A stretch of 64,000 bases of DNA from positions 2,418,001-2,482,000 of the forward strand of contig OZ220486.1 of NCBI GenBank assembly GCA_965116115.1, given 5' to 3'. Below the pieces are notes generated by a model. The model was not told the origin of the DNA, searched no databases, and saw only the letters and a program-made list of their open reading frames with translations. Numbering within the stretch: position 1 is the stretch's first letter; every line of letters begins with the position of its first letter. Positions 16,568-24,625 of this stretch are shown here, piece after piece. Position numbers and translations under genes: made by a program. Origin of the DNA: JAPOXR01 sp965116115. Its GTDB lineage: Bacteria; Pseudomonadota; Alphaproteobacteria; Rhodobacterales; Rhodobacteraceae.

Positions 16568-17488
16568 GTGCCGATCAATATTCCTGAATCACTTCCGGCT
16601 TACCGCGTGCTTTGCCGCGAAGGCGTCATGGTCATGGGCGAAACCCAAGCCAGAAGACAGGACATCCGTCCTCTGGAAATCGGTCTTTTGAACTTGATGC
16701 CCAAGAAAATTGAAACCGAAACGCAGTTTGCCCGGCTGATCGGGGCCACCCCTCTGCAGATCAACCTGACCCTGATACGCATGACCGAACATCAGTCCAA
16801 GACCACTTCAGCGGAACATATGGAAGCGTTCTATCAGACCTTCAGGGCCGTCAGCGGCAGGAAATTCGACGGATTGATCGTGACCGGCGCACCGATCGAG
16901 CATCTGCCGTTCGGCAAGGTGACCTATTGGAACGAACTGACAGAGGTCATGGACTGGAGCCAAACCCATGTGCATTCGGTGCTCGGAGTCTGCTGGGGAG
17001 GCATGGCCATGCTGTGGCACTGGCACCGGATCGAAAAACACATGCTTCCGGGAAAGGCTTTCGGCTGCTTTGAGCACAGCAATCTGTGCCCTGCTTCTCC
17101 TTATCTGCGAGGCTTCTCCGACGAGTTCGTCATACCGGTGAGCCGCTGGACCGAGATCCGTTCGAACGATGTTGAGAAATGCCCGGATCTGCGCGTCCTT
17201 CTGGGCTCCAGGCAGACCGGCCCCTGCCTGATTGAAGATCTGAGCCGGCGGGCCCTGTATATTTTCAATCACTTCGAATACGACACCGCCACGCTGGCTG
17301 AAGAATTCGAACGGGACCTGCGCAGCGGGACGCCGGCGGGAATGCCGCGGAACTATTATCCCGGCGATGACATCAGCCGGCCGCCGAGCAACCGGTGGCG
17401 CAGCCACGGCCATTTGCTCTACGGCAACTGGGTCAATGAAATCTACCAGTCGACGCCATATGATCTTCAGCGTGTCGGATGCGGATGA
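16568..17488 (+). CDS. metA: Homoserine O-acyltransferase MetA (predicted acetyl-CoA type)
   Basis: This 306-residue enzyme acylates homoserine in the first committed step of methionine synthesis. The catalytic Cys is residue 142 (LGVCWGG), and the His/Glu pair lies in FNHFEYD, near residues 235-237. The start MPINIPESLPA is typical. Residue 111 is Glu (TGAPIEHLPF). In the MetA family Glu at 111 goes with acetyl-CoA use and Gly, as in E. coli, with succinyl-CoA, so acetyltransferase activity is inferred. It follows the P-loop ATPase gene by 14 bp and overlaps the next TetR gene by 10 nt. No SAM-II riboswitch could be made out upstream. Confidence 0.95.
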   Translation: MPINIPESLPAYRVLCREGVMVMGETQARRQDIRPLEIGLLNLMPKKIETETQFARLIGATPLQINLTLIRMTEHQSKTTSAEHMEAFYQTFRAVSGRKFDGLIVTGAPIEHLPFGKVTYWNELTEVMDWSQTHVHSVLGVCWGGMAMLWHWHRIEKHMLPGKAFGCFEHSNLCPASPYLRGFSDEFVIPVSRWTEIRSNDVEKCPDLRVLLGSRQTGPCLIEDLSRRALYIFNHFEYDTATLAEEFERDLRSGTPAGMPRNYYPGDDISRPPSNRWRSHGHLLYGNWVNEIYQSTPYDLQRVGCG

Positions 17489-18120
17489 CGGAGTCCCCGG
17501 CGGTGGAGAAACGCGGCTATCATCACGGCAATCTGAAACAGGCTCTGGTCACCGCGGCGCTGGCGCTGATTGAGGAACAGGGACCGCGGGCCTTCACGAT
17601 CGCAGAGACCGCGAAACGCGCCGGAGTGTCCGCCGCCGCGCCTTACCGGCATTTCGGCTCGCGTGACGACTTGCTCGTCGAATCGGCGCGGCAGGGATTT
17701 GAGATTTTCGCTGATCTGATGGAGTTCGCCTACAATGACGGCAAGCCGTCAGCCCTCACGGCCTTCGAGAAAACCGGTCTTGCCTACTTGGCATTCGCCC
17801 GCAAATATCCCGGCTACTATATCGCCATGTTTGAAGCCGGCATTTCCGTCAATGCCAATCAGGATCTGGCACGAGCCGCGCAACGCGCGAAGTCGGTAGT
17901 CGAGAAGGCGTCGCGCCGGCTTGTGGCGCATCTGCCGCCGGGCCGCATGCCTCCGGCGGCCATGGTCTGCGACCATATATGGGCATTCAGCCATGGAGTC
18001 GTGGAATTATTCGCCCGCGGGCAGATCGGCGACCGCTCGCCCTACTCGCCCGAAGATCTCCTTGAATCCGGAATCGGAATTTACCTGCGCGGCCTGGGAC
18101 TGGTTGAACCTGACAACTGA
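17479..18120 (+). CDS. TetR/AcrR family regulator with WHG-type C-terminus
   Basis: This 213-residue repressor-type protein has an N-terminal TetR helix-turn-helix (about residues 10-60). Visible blocks are YHHGNLKQALVTAALALI, the recognition region IAETAKRAGVSAAAPYRHF and the linker GSRDDLLVE. The C-terminal ligand domain contains FARKYPGYYIAMFEAG and an IWAFSHGVVELFARG segment like the WHG family. It overlaps metA by 10 nt. A 27-bp perfect palindrome 97 bp downstream, at the promoter of the DUF2852 gene, is the best candidate operator. The ligand is unknown. Confidence 0.9.
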   Translation: MRMTESPAVEKRGYHHGNLKQALVTAALALIEEQGPRAFTIAETAKRAGVSAAAPYRHFGSRDDLLVESARQGFEIFADLMEFAYNDGKPSALTAFEKTGLAYLAFARKYPGYYIAMFEAGISVNANQDLARAAQRAKSVVEKASRRLVAHLPPGRMPPAAMVCDHIWAFSHGVVELFARGQIGDRSPYSPEDLLESGIGIYLRGLGLVEPDN

Positions 18121-18186
18121 TGGAACAGCCTGACCGGGGATTCAATGCCCGCATCCGCAGGCAAGCACAAAAATCTCCCCCGGCCC

Positions 18187-18216
18187 TTGACAATTTTCTT
18201 GCCGATCCCATATCGG
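18187..18216 (+). promoter_or_regulatory. Sigma-70-type promoter upstream of DUF2852 gene
   Basis: A consensus -35 TTGACA (18187-18192) is followed by 18 nt and a -10-like TATCGG (18211-18216). It points to the DUF2852 gene starting at 18365. The operator palindrome begins 2 bp after the -10, where a bound repressor would block initiation. Confidence 0.6.
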
Positions 18217-18217
18217 C

Positions 18218-18244
18218 AGTGTTAATGTGAATTACATTAACACT
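18218..18244. promoter_or_regulatory. Palindromic operator, likely TetR-type
   Basis: This is a perfect inverted repeat with 11-bp arms (AGTGTTAATGT / ACATTAACACT) around a GAATT spacer. Length, symmetry and position overlapping the transcription start are typical of TetR-family operators, and a TetR gene ends 97 bp upstream. Binding by that protein is an inference. Confidence 0.7.
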
Positions 18245-18364
18245 CGGCGCGTTGATTCAGCCTTGGGCGCTGCAGGCGATGCTGGGTGAAGTCTCAATTG
18301 TCCCGGCGGCGAGGCGACTGCAGCGTTATTGATCGGGACCGTGCTTGGAATGGAGATCCGCACA

Positions 18365-18742
18365 ATGAATTTGGTTTCTGACATCGTCCGTCCCGTGGTC
18401 GAATGGCTGGACGCGCGGGGAAAACTCGCCTGGATCGCAGTCATGGTCCTAGGGTTTGTCTGGTCCTGGCCGGTAGGCCTCGTGATCCTCTTTTACCTCA
18501 TCTGGAGCAAACGCATGTTTAACTGTAACAAATCATTTGGAAAGACATTCGGCAGACGGGGCCGTTCAAAATCATCCGGCAACGCCGCCTTCGACAATTA
18601 CAAAGAACAGGTCCTTCAGCGGCTGGAAGACGAACAGGCCGCTTTCGAAGCTTTCCTCAAGCGGCTTCGCGAAGCCAAGGACAAAGCCGAATTTGACCAG
18701 TTCCTGAACGAACGTTCCAAACAGTCCGGCGAATCGGCATGA
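18365..18742 (+). CDS. DUF2852 domain-containing membrane protein
   Basis: This 125-residue small protein starts MNLVSDIVRPVVEWL. One or two hydrophobic segments follow (about residues 19-45, LAWIAVMVLGFVWSWPVGL and VILFYLIW). The cytoplasmic tail is predicted helical and charged, with QRLEDEQAAFEAFLKRLREA. This layout matches DUF2852, found in alphaproteobacteria; its function is unknown. The frame extends to TTG 18329, but ATG 18365 has GGAG 9 nt upstream. It has its own promoter with a palindromic operator and is followed by a strong terminator, so it is a single-gene unit. Confidence 0.82.
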   Translation: MNLVSDIVRPVVEWLDARGKLAWIAVMVLGFVWSWPVGLVILFYLIWSKRMFNCNKSFGKTFGRRGRSKSSGNAAFDNYKEQVLQRLEDEQAAFEAFLKRLREAKDKAEFDQFLNERSKQSGESA

Positions 18743-18767
18743 TAACCGTTTGCCGGGAATCCTGACG

Positions 18768-18800
18768 GAAGCTTTGGCGGCCGCCGCCAAAGCTTCTTTC
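18768..18800 (+). terminator. Rho-independent terminator after DUF2852 gene
   Basis: A perfect 13-bp stem (GAAGCTTTGGCGG, loop CCG, CCGCCAAAGCTTC) is followed by TTTC. It starts 25 bp after the DUF2852 stop and separates it from bpt. Confidence 0.8.
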
Positions 18801-18940
18801 ACGGCGACGCGGCGAGAGCCCGCTTCTGTCACTTCTCACCGCCGAGCGTCCCGCCGTGGAATGACGACTTCGCCGGGGCTGCGATTATTGCCTGCAGGCC
18901 CAGCTGTTGTTACGATTGACCCGGTTACGGAAGGCGGCGC

Positions 18941-19720
18941 ATGTTTCATCGGCAAATCGAGTTTCCGGCATTCCACGTCACGAGTTCCGAGCCCTGCCCG
19001 TACCTGGACGGGCGGCGGGAACGGAAGATATTCACCATCGCACCCGGAAACGGCGCCGAGTTGATCTATGACACACTGGCCAAACACGGATTCCGGCGCA
19101 CCCAGTTCGCGCTCTACAAGCCGGCCTGCATGGACTGCAAAGCCTGCATTTCGGTTCGGATCCGGGCTGCGGATTTCGCGCCTAGCGCCAGCCAGAAGCG
19201 AATACTGCAGCATAACCGCCATTTGAAACGGACATTGGCCGCGCCTATCGCGGACATGTCCCAGTACGAGCTTTTCAAGAAATACATCGCCGAGCGCCAC
19301 GGCGGCGGAAGCATGGCGGATATGACCGAGAGCGATTACCAAGAGATGGTTGAGGAAACCGCCGTCAGGACTTGGCTGGTGATGTATTCCGACAGCCGTC
19401 CCGCTGCCGGCGGCTGTCAGGGGCTTGTCGCCGCATGCATCACGGACGTGCTGGATGACGGTGTGTCCATGCTCTACTCATATTTCGACCCGGACCGCAG
19501 CAAGAGTTCACTCGGCACCTACATGGTGCTTGACCATGTTCAAATCGCCAAAGCGTCAAAACGCCGGCTCAAATATGTGTATTTGGGCTACTGGATCCCG
19601 ACCAGCAAGAAAATGGAGTACAAATCACGGTTCTCGCCGCTTGAAGTGCTGCGGAACGGCCATTGGACCGAAATGACCAGGCCCGAGGCGTACACGCCGG
19701 ATCATTTCCCGGACCCGTGA
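18941..19720 (+). CDS. bpt: Aspartate/glutamate leucyltransferase Bpt
   Basis: This 259-residue protein of the arginyl/leucyl-tRNA-protein transferase family adds leucine to N-terminal Asp or Glu, marking proteins for ClpAP. The N-terminal block PCPYLDGRRERKIF carries the conserved CPY motif, followed by YKPACMDCKACISVRI. The C-terminal GNAT-like part contains SMLYSYFDPDRSKSSLGTYM and KYVYLGYWIPTSKKMEYK. Length and both cysteine motifs agree with Bpt. The neighbouring TRAP operon is convergent, ending 18 bp downstream. Confidence 0.93.
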   Translation: MFHRQIEFPAFHVTSSEPCPYLDGRRERKIFTIAPGNGAELIYDTLAKHGFRRTQFALYKPACMDCKACISVRIRAADFAPSASQKRILQHNRHLKRTLAAPIADMSQYELFKKYIAERHGGGSMADMTESDYQEMVEETAVRTWLVMYSDSRPAAGGCQGLVAACITDVLDDGVSMLYSYFDPDRSKSSLGTYMVLDHVQIAKASKRRLKYVYLGYWIPTSKKMEYKSRFSPLEVLRNGHWTEMTRPEAYTPDHFPDP

Positions 19721-19737
19721 ACCGCGGAGCGCCGGCG

Positions 19738-22089
19738 TCATTTCCCCATGAGATATGGAACCAGAGTGACGATTTCCGGAACAAGCCATAACAGCGCGAG
19801 CCCGAGAACCTGTATGACCACGAACGGGATGATCCCCCTGTAGATGTGGCCGGTGGTCACTTCCGGCGGGGCGACTCCCCGCAGATAAAACAGCGCGAAT
19901 CCGAAAGGCGGGGTCAAAAACGACGTCTGGAGGTTGACGGCGATCATGATCGTGACCCAGGCCGGATCCAGCGTGCCGCCGTAAATCACCGGTCCCACGA
20001 TCGGAACCACGATGTAAATGATCTCAAGAAAGTCCAGCACGAAGCCCAGGACGAACAGAATGGCCATCACGACGAGAAAAACGGTCATCTCCTGATCGAA
20101 ACTACGCAGAAAATCCTGGATATAGTGTTCGCCGCCGAACGATATCACCACGAGATTGAGAAGCTGAGAGCCGATCAGGATCGTGAAGACCATTGACGTG
20201 ACCTTGGCGGTTTCGCGGACTACCGGCGTCAGCACACGGTTTCGAAACAGCGCCCACACCGCATAGAGCAGTCCGGTCATGGCTGTGGAATACGCCGCTT
20301 GGGCGACCAAAAACGCGATCCAGTCAGCGATGCCGATCGTATCGACGGAAATCCGAAGGTCAAAATTGATCCCGGCCAGGATCATGATCACGACCGCGAA
20401 ACTGGCTATGATAATGATTCTGCCGCTGCGGTTCCGTTCCCGGAGGACCCGGTAACCCGCCAGCATAATGGCTCCGGCGGCGCCTAGAGCCGCTGCGGGC
20501 GTGGGATTGGTGATTCCTCCGAGTATGGATCCAAGGACGGCGACGACCAGCACCAACGGCGGAAAAGTGACTCTTATCAATTCATTCTTCGAAAGCGTTA
20601 CCGCGGCGTGCCAGCAGCCGTAAAGCGTCGCGGCGAGCGGCAGCGCGATTACGGCCAGCATCTTTCCCGGTGACGTAAGCGGAGAGATGAAGGCGATGTC
20701 GGCGGCGAGCGCGCAAACAGCTCCGGCCGCGCCGATGATCAAAGGACGGGGACTGGAGGTCAATGAAGACCCGCGGGCGGCCGCCAGCACGAGAGACAGC
20801 AGGAGAAAACCGGTGACGACTCCGGACGACAGCGGCGCGGCGGCCGCGAGCCTGTCTGCCAGCGCCGCCTCCAGCTCTTCCTCGTTCAGCCGGTGACGGG
20901 CGACTTGACCCCCGGTTTCATCGATTTCCTTCTGCTTGGCGACTGCGCGGTCCCACATTTCCCGGCCGTGAAGCGCGATCATAGAACTGCGGCACCTGTC
21001 GGAAACATTCGTCCGGAGTTCAGGCGATTCGCCGATTCCGGAGTATCTTTCCAAGACAATGTCCCGGCTGCCGACCAATCCCAGCATGCCTGCGGCCGCC
21101 ACAGCCGCGATCAATCCCGCGGGCACGCCGAGATACCAAATCAACCGGTGTTTCGCTGGGACAGTTTCACCGCTCCGCCCGACCGCGGGCACAGGCGGGG
21201 CTTTGATCGGATTCACGAGCGCGAAACCGAGTGAGAGCAATGCATACAGCAGGGCCAGCAACAGCCCGGGCAGAAGCGCGGCCTGAAACAGAGTTCCGAC
21301 CGACAAAACCGCAGCCTTGCCGAGAAAGGTCAGGGCATCGGAACACCCGGCGGCAACAGCTCTGGTCTCCTGCGCGGTCGCGTAAAGGTCGGCGGCGAGA
21401 GTTCCTAGCAGCACGATTACGATCGACGGAGGTATGATCTGCCCGAGAGTGCCCGATGCCGCGATCACTCCCGTCGCCAGTTCCGGTGAATACCTGTTCC
21501 TGAGCATCGTGGGCAACGACAGCAAACCCATCGTGACGACGGTGGCCCCGACGATACCTGTGGAAGCGGCCATGAAGGCGCCCACGACGACGACAGACAC
21601 GGCCAGACCGCCGGGCAGCGGCCCGAACACGCGGGCCATCGTGGTCAGAAGATCGTTAGCGATCCTGGATTTCTCAAGCGTGATGCCCATCAGCACGAAC
21701 ATCAGAACCGCCAGAAGCGTTTCCACGGACTGGCCCGCCAGCACCCTTTCATTTATCCGGTTGACGATGAACGAAATGCGCCGGTCGAGAGCTTTCTCCC
21801 ATCCGTCGGGAAAAACCGGCTGTTCAATCGTCGGCAAATCCGGGTAGCGGAAGAGCGATATATCGACTCGCGGCACCCCTTCCGCCAGCAAAGCGGCGTA
21901 TTCGGCGCTTGAAGTGTCAACCCCGGCATGGATCAAATGACCGTGACTGTCGAGTGCGGCGATAATTCCAAAAGAAACGACGGCAGAACCGGCGATGGCG
22001 AACGCCACCGGAAATCCTGACAGAATTCCGCCGAACAGGCAGAGGAACACCAGAATCAGGCAGATTTCAATGCCGTCAAAGCCGGGCAT
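19738..22089 (-). CDS. TRAP transporter large permease (DctM/TakM type)
   Basis: This 783-residue membrane protein is the large permease of a sodium-driven TRAP transporter. The DctM signatures are an N-terminal CLFGGILSGFPVAFAIAG, the mid-protein AASTGIVGATVVTMGLLSLP and the segment AASGTLGQIIPPSIVIVLLG. The C-terminal half has a second set of membrane helices ending FLTPPFGFALFYLRGVAPPE. It is far longer than the usual 430 residues, because it has an extended periplasmic loop near residues 50-110 and extra central helices. This large form matches the 2-oxoacid TRAP systems (TakP group). It overlaps dctQ by 14 nt. Confidence 0.9.
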   Translation of the reverse strand: MPGFDGIEICLILVFLCLFGGILSGFPVAFAIAGSAVVSFGIIAALDSHGHLIHAGVDTSSAEYAALLAEGVPRVDISLFRYPDLPTIEQPVFPDGWEKALDRRISFIVNRINERVLAGQSVETLLAVLMFVLMGITLEKSRIANDLLTTMARVFGPLPGGLAVSVVVVGAFMAASTGIVGATVVTMGLLSLPTMLRNRYSPELATGVIAASGTLGQIIPPSIVIVLLGTLAADLYATAQETRAVAAGCSDALTFLGKAAVLSVGTLFQAALLPGLLLALLYALLSLGFALVNPIKAPPVPAVGRSGETVPAKHRLIWYLGVPAGLIAAVAAAGMLGLVGSRDIVLERYSGIGESPELRTNVSDRCRSSMIALHGREMWDRAVAKQKEIDETGGQVARHRLNEEELEAALADRLAAAAPLSSGVVTGFLLLSLVLAAARGSSLTSSPRPLIIGAAGAVCALAADIAFISPLTSPGKMLAVIALPLAATLYGCWHAAVTLSKNELIRVTFPPLVLVVAVLGSILGGITNPTPAAALGAAGAIMLAGYRVLRERNRSGRIIIIASFAVVIMILAGINFDLRISVDTIGIADWIAFLVAQAAYSTAMTGLLYAVWALFRNRVLTPVVRETAKVTSMVFTILIGSQLLNLVVISFGGEHYIQDFLRSFDQEMTVFLVVMAILFVLGFVLDFLEIIYIVVPIVGPVIYGGTLDPAWVTIMIAVNLQTSFLTPPFGFALFYLRGVAPPEVTTGHIYRGIIPFVVIQVLGLALLWLVPEIVTLVPYLMGK

Positions 22090-22996
22090 CGTCCCCGCCG
22101 CGGGTCATGGTTCCAGCGGAACCGGCCGCCGCATGGCCTGCGGCATCAATGTCGGCATAGCGTCCCTCAGACTCAGGTCCTTCGCGGAACTCCATCAGGG
22201 ATCTGAAAAAGAAAGCCGCCGCTTGGAGAGTAATCAACGCCGCAAACGCCACCAAGAGCATTTTGAAAAGAAAGTAACCGTCAAATCCGTTGGGAGAAAA
22301 CCCGATGGTTTCGACATTCCAGCGCACGGCCCGCGACTTGGCCAGAAGCCGCTCAAGACTGTCCGACGCCGAAGGTTTGGGAACGATGAGATGACGCCAC
22401 ATGAAGAACCATGCGTAGAGCCAAATCAGAGCCATGGACGGCAGCATGAACAGCAGGGATCCCGCCATGTCGATGCATTTTTTCGCACGGTGCGATACGA
22501 CCGAGTAGAAGAGATCGACACGGACATGCCCGCCTTGGATGAATGTGTAGCCGCAGCAAAGGCACACGATCATCGCGTTGTAGAGTTTCAGTTCTTCTCC
22601 GAACCAGCTCAGATCCCGTGTGAATGTGTAGCCGAACGGGCCGATCGATATATCCGCGACGCGGAATATTCTTCGCAGCGCGATGATCATCACCTGCTGC
22701 AGCACCATCAGCAGGCCCGCCCAGCAGAATACGCGCCCGACCCAATTTCCGATGAACTCGAATGTCCTGACCGACCCCCACATGATCTTCGGCCGCCACA
22801 GTCCGAGGCCGGTCAGGAGAGCGAAAAGCATCAGCATGACAAACAGGAATTCTCGCGATCCGCCGTAATAGACGAACCGCATCAAAGACTCTTTGTCCGT
22901 CCAGTTCAGCCAGAGTCCCGGGTGAGTCACGGCATAGCCGAGATGGTACACCGACAGGCCGAGATTCACCAATAAACCCGCAATGATTTCAAACAT
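22076..22996 (-). CDS. TRAP transporter small permease (DctQ/TakQ type)
   Basis: This 306-residue protein is the small membrane subunit of the TRAP transporter. It has several hydrophobic segments. The DctQ core is the stretch containing YNAMIVCLCCGYTFIQGGHV and RVDLFYSVVSHRAKKCIDM, near residues 140-190. At 306 residues it is longer than most DctQ proteins but agrees with those that pair with large DctM partners. It lies between dctP and dctM, overlaps dctM by 14 nt, and is separated from dctP by 89 bp containing a hairpin. Confidence 0.88.
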   Translation of the reverse strand: MFEIIAGLLVNLGLSVYHLGYAVTHPGLWLNWTDKESLMRFVYYGGSREFLFVMLMLFALLTGLGLWRPKIMWGSVRTFEFIGNWVGRVFCWAGLLMVLQQVMIIALRRIFRVADISIGPFGYTFTRDLSWFGEELKLYNAMIVCLCCGYTFIQGGHVRVDLFYSVVSHRAKKCIDMAGSLLFMLPSMALIWLYAWFFMWRHLIVPKPSASDSLERLLAKSRAVRWNVETIGFSPNGFDGYFLFKMLLVAFAALITLQAAAFFFRSLMEFREGPESEGRYADIDAAGHAAAGSAGTMTRGGDDARL

Positions 22997-23039
22997 CAGG
23001 TTCGACTGCCGGCCATATGTTTCCGGTCACCGGCCTGAG

Positions 23040-23069
23040 CGGCCTTCCCCGTTTGCGAGGAAAGGCCGG
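23040..23069 (-). terminator. Intercistronic hairpin between dctP and dctQ
   Basis: An imperfect inverted repeat (CGGCCTTCCCC ... GAGGAAAGGCCG) lies in the gap after dctP on the minus strand. In TRAP operons such a hairpin typically stabilises or partly terminates the dctP message, so binding protein exceeds permease. That role is inferred from position. Confidence 0.5.
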
Positions 23070-23085
23070 ATACGCGGAGCGGCGT

Positions 23086-24168
23086 TCAAAAAACTCTGAC
23101 GCGATCACGCTGCCGTGTGAATTCGCCGGTGGATTTGTCGAGCCATGAGGCCGACCGGTTCATTGACGAAAAAAAGCTTTCATAGATGGTCTTATAGAGG
23201 GGATCATCAAGATTCGCGTCCAATACCGTTTTTGTCGCCGCGCCGAACGCGTCCCACACGTTGTCCGGGAACTCATTCACCTCGACGCCGGCGGAGATCA
23301 GCCGCTGCAGAGCGCCTGAATTATTGGCGACAAACAGCGCCATAGTCCATTCGTGCGCATGTGCGGCGGTGGATTCCACGATTGCCTGCTGACTCGGCGT
23401 CAGCGAGTCGAACACATCCCGGTTGAAAGCCAGCGACAGCGCCGCTGCTGGCTCATGGAAACTCACAGCGTAGTAGATTTTGGTGATTTCCATGAATCCG
23501 GCTTTTTCGTCGGCCCAAGGACCGATCCATTCAGCTCCGTCGAGAGCACCCGTCGCCAGCGCCTGATACACTTCCCCGGGCGCTATGTTCTGCACAGAGG
23601 CATTGAGTTCTCCGAGAACCTTGCCGCCGAGTCCCGGCATGCGGAATTTGAGGCCTTGAAAATCGTCCGGACTTTCGATTCGCTTGCGGAACCATCCGCC
23701 CGACTGCGCCCCCGTATTTCCGGCGATGAAGGACTTCAGTCCAAAAATCTTGCCGAGCTCGTCATGCAGGTCGTGACCGCCCTCCTGATAATACCAGACC
23801 CGAAATTCCTCCGTGGTCATGCCGAAGGGCACTGCGGTGAAAAACGCGTAGGCCGGGTGCTGACTGAGAAAGTAATAGTCCGGGGCGTGGTAAAGGTCCG
23901 CTTGACCGGATGCGACAGCGTCAAAAGACTCTGCTCCGCCGACCAACTCCCCGGCCGCTTTCAAATCAACTGTCAGCTGGCCGTCCGTCAGAGACGTGAT
24001 TCTGTCCGCGCAGAACTGTGCGCTGTCATGCACTCCAGCGAAACCGCGCGGCCAAGTGGTGACCATTGTCAATGTCCGCTTGCCCTGCGCAATCGCCGGC
24101 GCCGCAAGACCCGCCGCCGCCGTTCCACCGGCAGCCGCGGCTGTGAAAAAAGACCGTCTGTCCATCAT
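23086..24168 (-). CDS. TRAP transporter substrate-binding protein (DctP/TakP type)
   Basis: This 360-residue periplasmic binding protein starts MMDRRSFFTAAAAGGTAAAG, with a twin-arginine-like DRRSFF motif, a hydrophobic core and a cleavage site after PAIAQ. The mature part has the DctP fold; the pattern TMVTTWPRGFAGVHDSA and FRMPGLGGKVLGELNA matches the TakP group that binds 2-oxoacids or related carboxylates. The frame extends upstream to 24240, but ATG 24168 follows GGGGGAGG by a few bases. It is the first gene of a dctP-dctQ-dctM operon on the minus strand. Confidence 0.92.
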   Translation of the reverse strand: MMDRRSFFTAAAAGGTAAAGLAAPAIAQGKRTLTMVTTWPRGFAGVHDSAQFCADRITSLTDGQLTVDLKAAGELVGGAESFDAVASGQADLYHAPDYYFLSQHPAYAFFTAVPFGMTTEEFRVWYYQEGGHDLHDELGKIFGLKSFIAGNTGAQSGGWFRKRIESPDDFQGLKFRMPGLGGKVLGELNASVQNIAPGEVYQALATGALDGAEWIGPWADEKAGFMEITKIYYAVSFHEPAAALSLAFNRDVFDSLTPSQQAIVESTAAHAHEWTMALFVANNSGALQRLISAGVEVNEFPDNVWDAFGAATKTVLDANLDDPLYKTIYESFFSSMNRSASWLDKSTGEFTRQRDRVRVF

Positions 24169-24625
24169 ATAACCTCCCCCTAATTTGGCTGGTTTGCGGC
24201 ATCTTGGCCGAATTTTACCACAGATCGCCATGTAAATCAAGCCGCTTGCGACAGGGAAAGCGGTCAGACATCACATTGTCTGGCCCGCTGCGCCAAATTC
24301 GTTGATGGGGTTTCTGCCGGAGACACAAACACCGCAGGAGTGACGGCACGAACGTTTCAACCGGTTCTGATAACCGGCGATGGACTTTCGGCCGGAGTCT
24401 CTATAGCGGCTTCGATCAGAAACGGGACAAGCCGCGGCGGCGTTAGGACAGAAAACGCCGGCGACGGCCCGTGTCTTGCGATGAGCGTCTTCAAGGCGGC
24501 AGCGATGGAGTAGAAAATGATCGGCCGGAAAAACAGCGGTCCACCGCCGGAGCCACGCACAACGAGCTGTGCTGTCTTGTTCCATCCTTCCTGTGATGAC
24601 AGTCAGACATTGACATCGGTTTGAC
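24169..24625. other. Intergenic stretch between TRAP operon and restriction locus
   Basis: These 457 bp separate two divergent units and must carry both promoters. I see no gene with recognisable motifs. Minus-strand frames here look like chance translations. It forms the left edge of the first accessory island. Confidence 0.5.
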
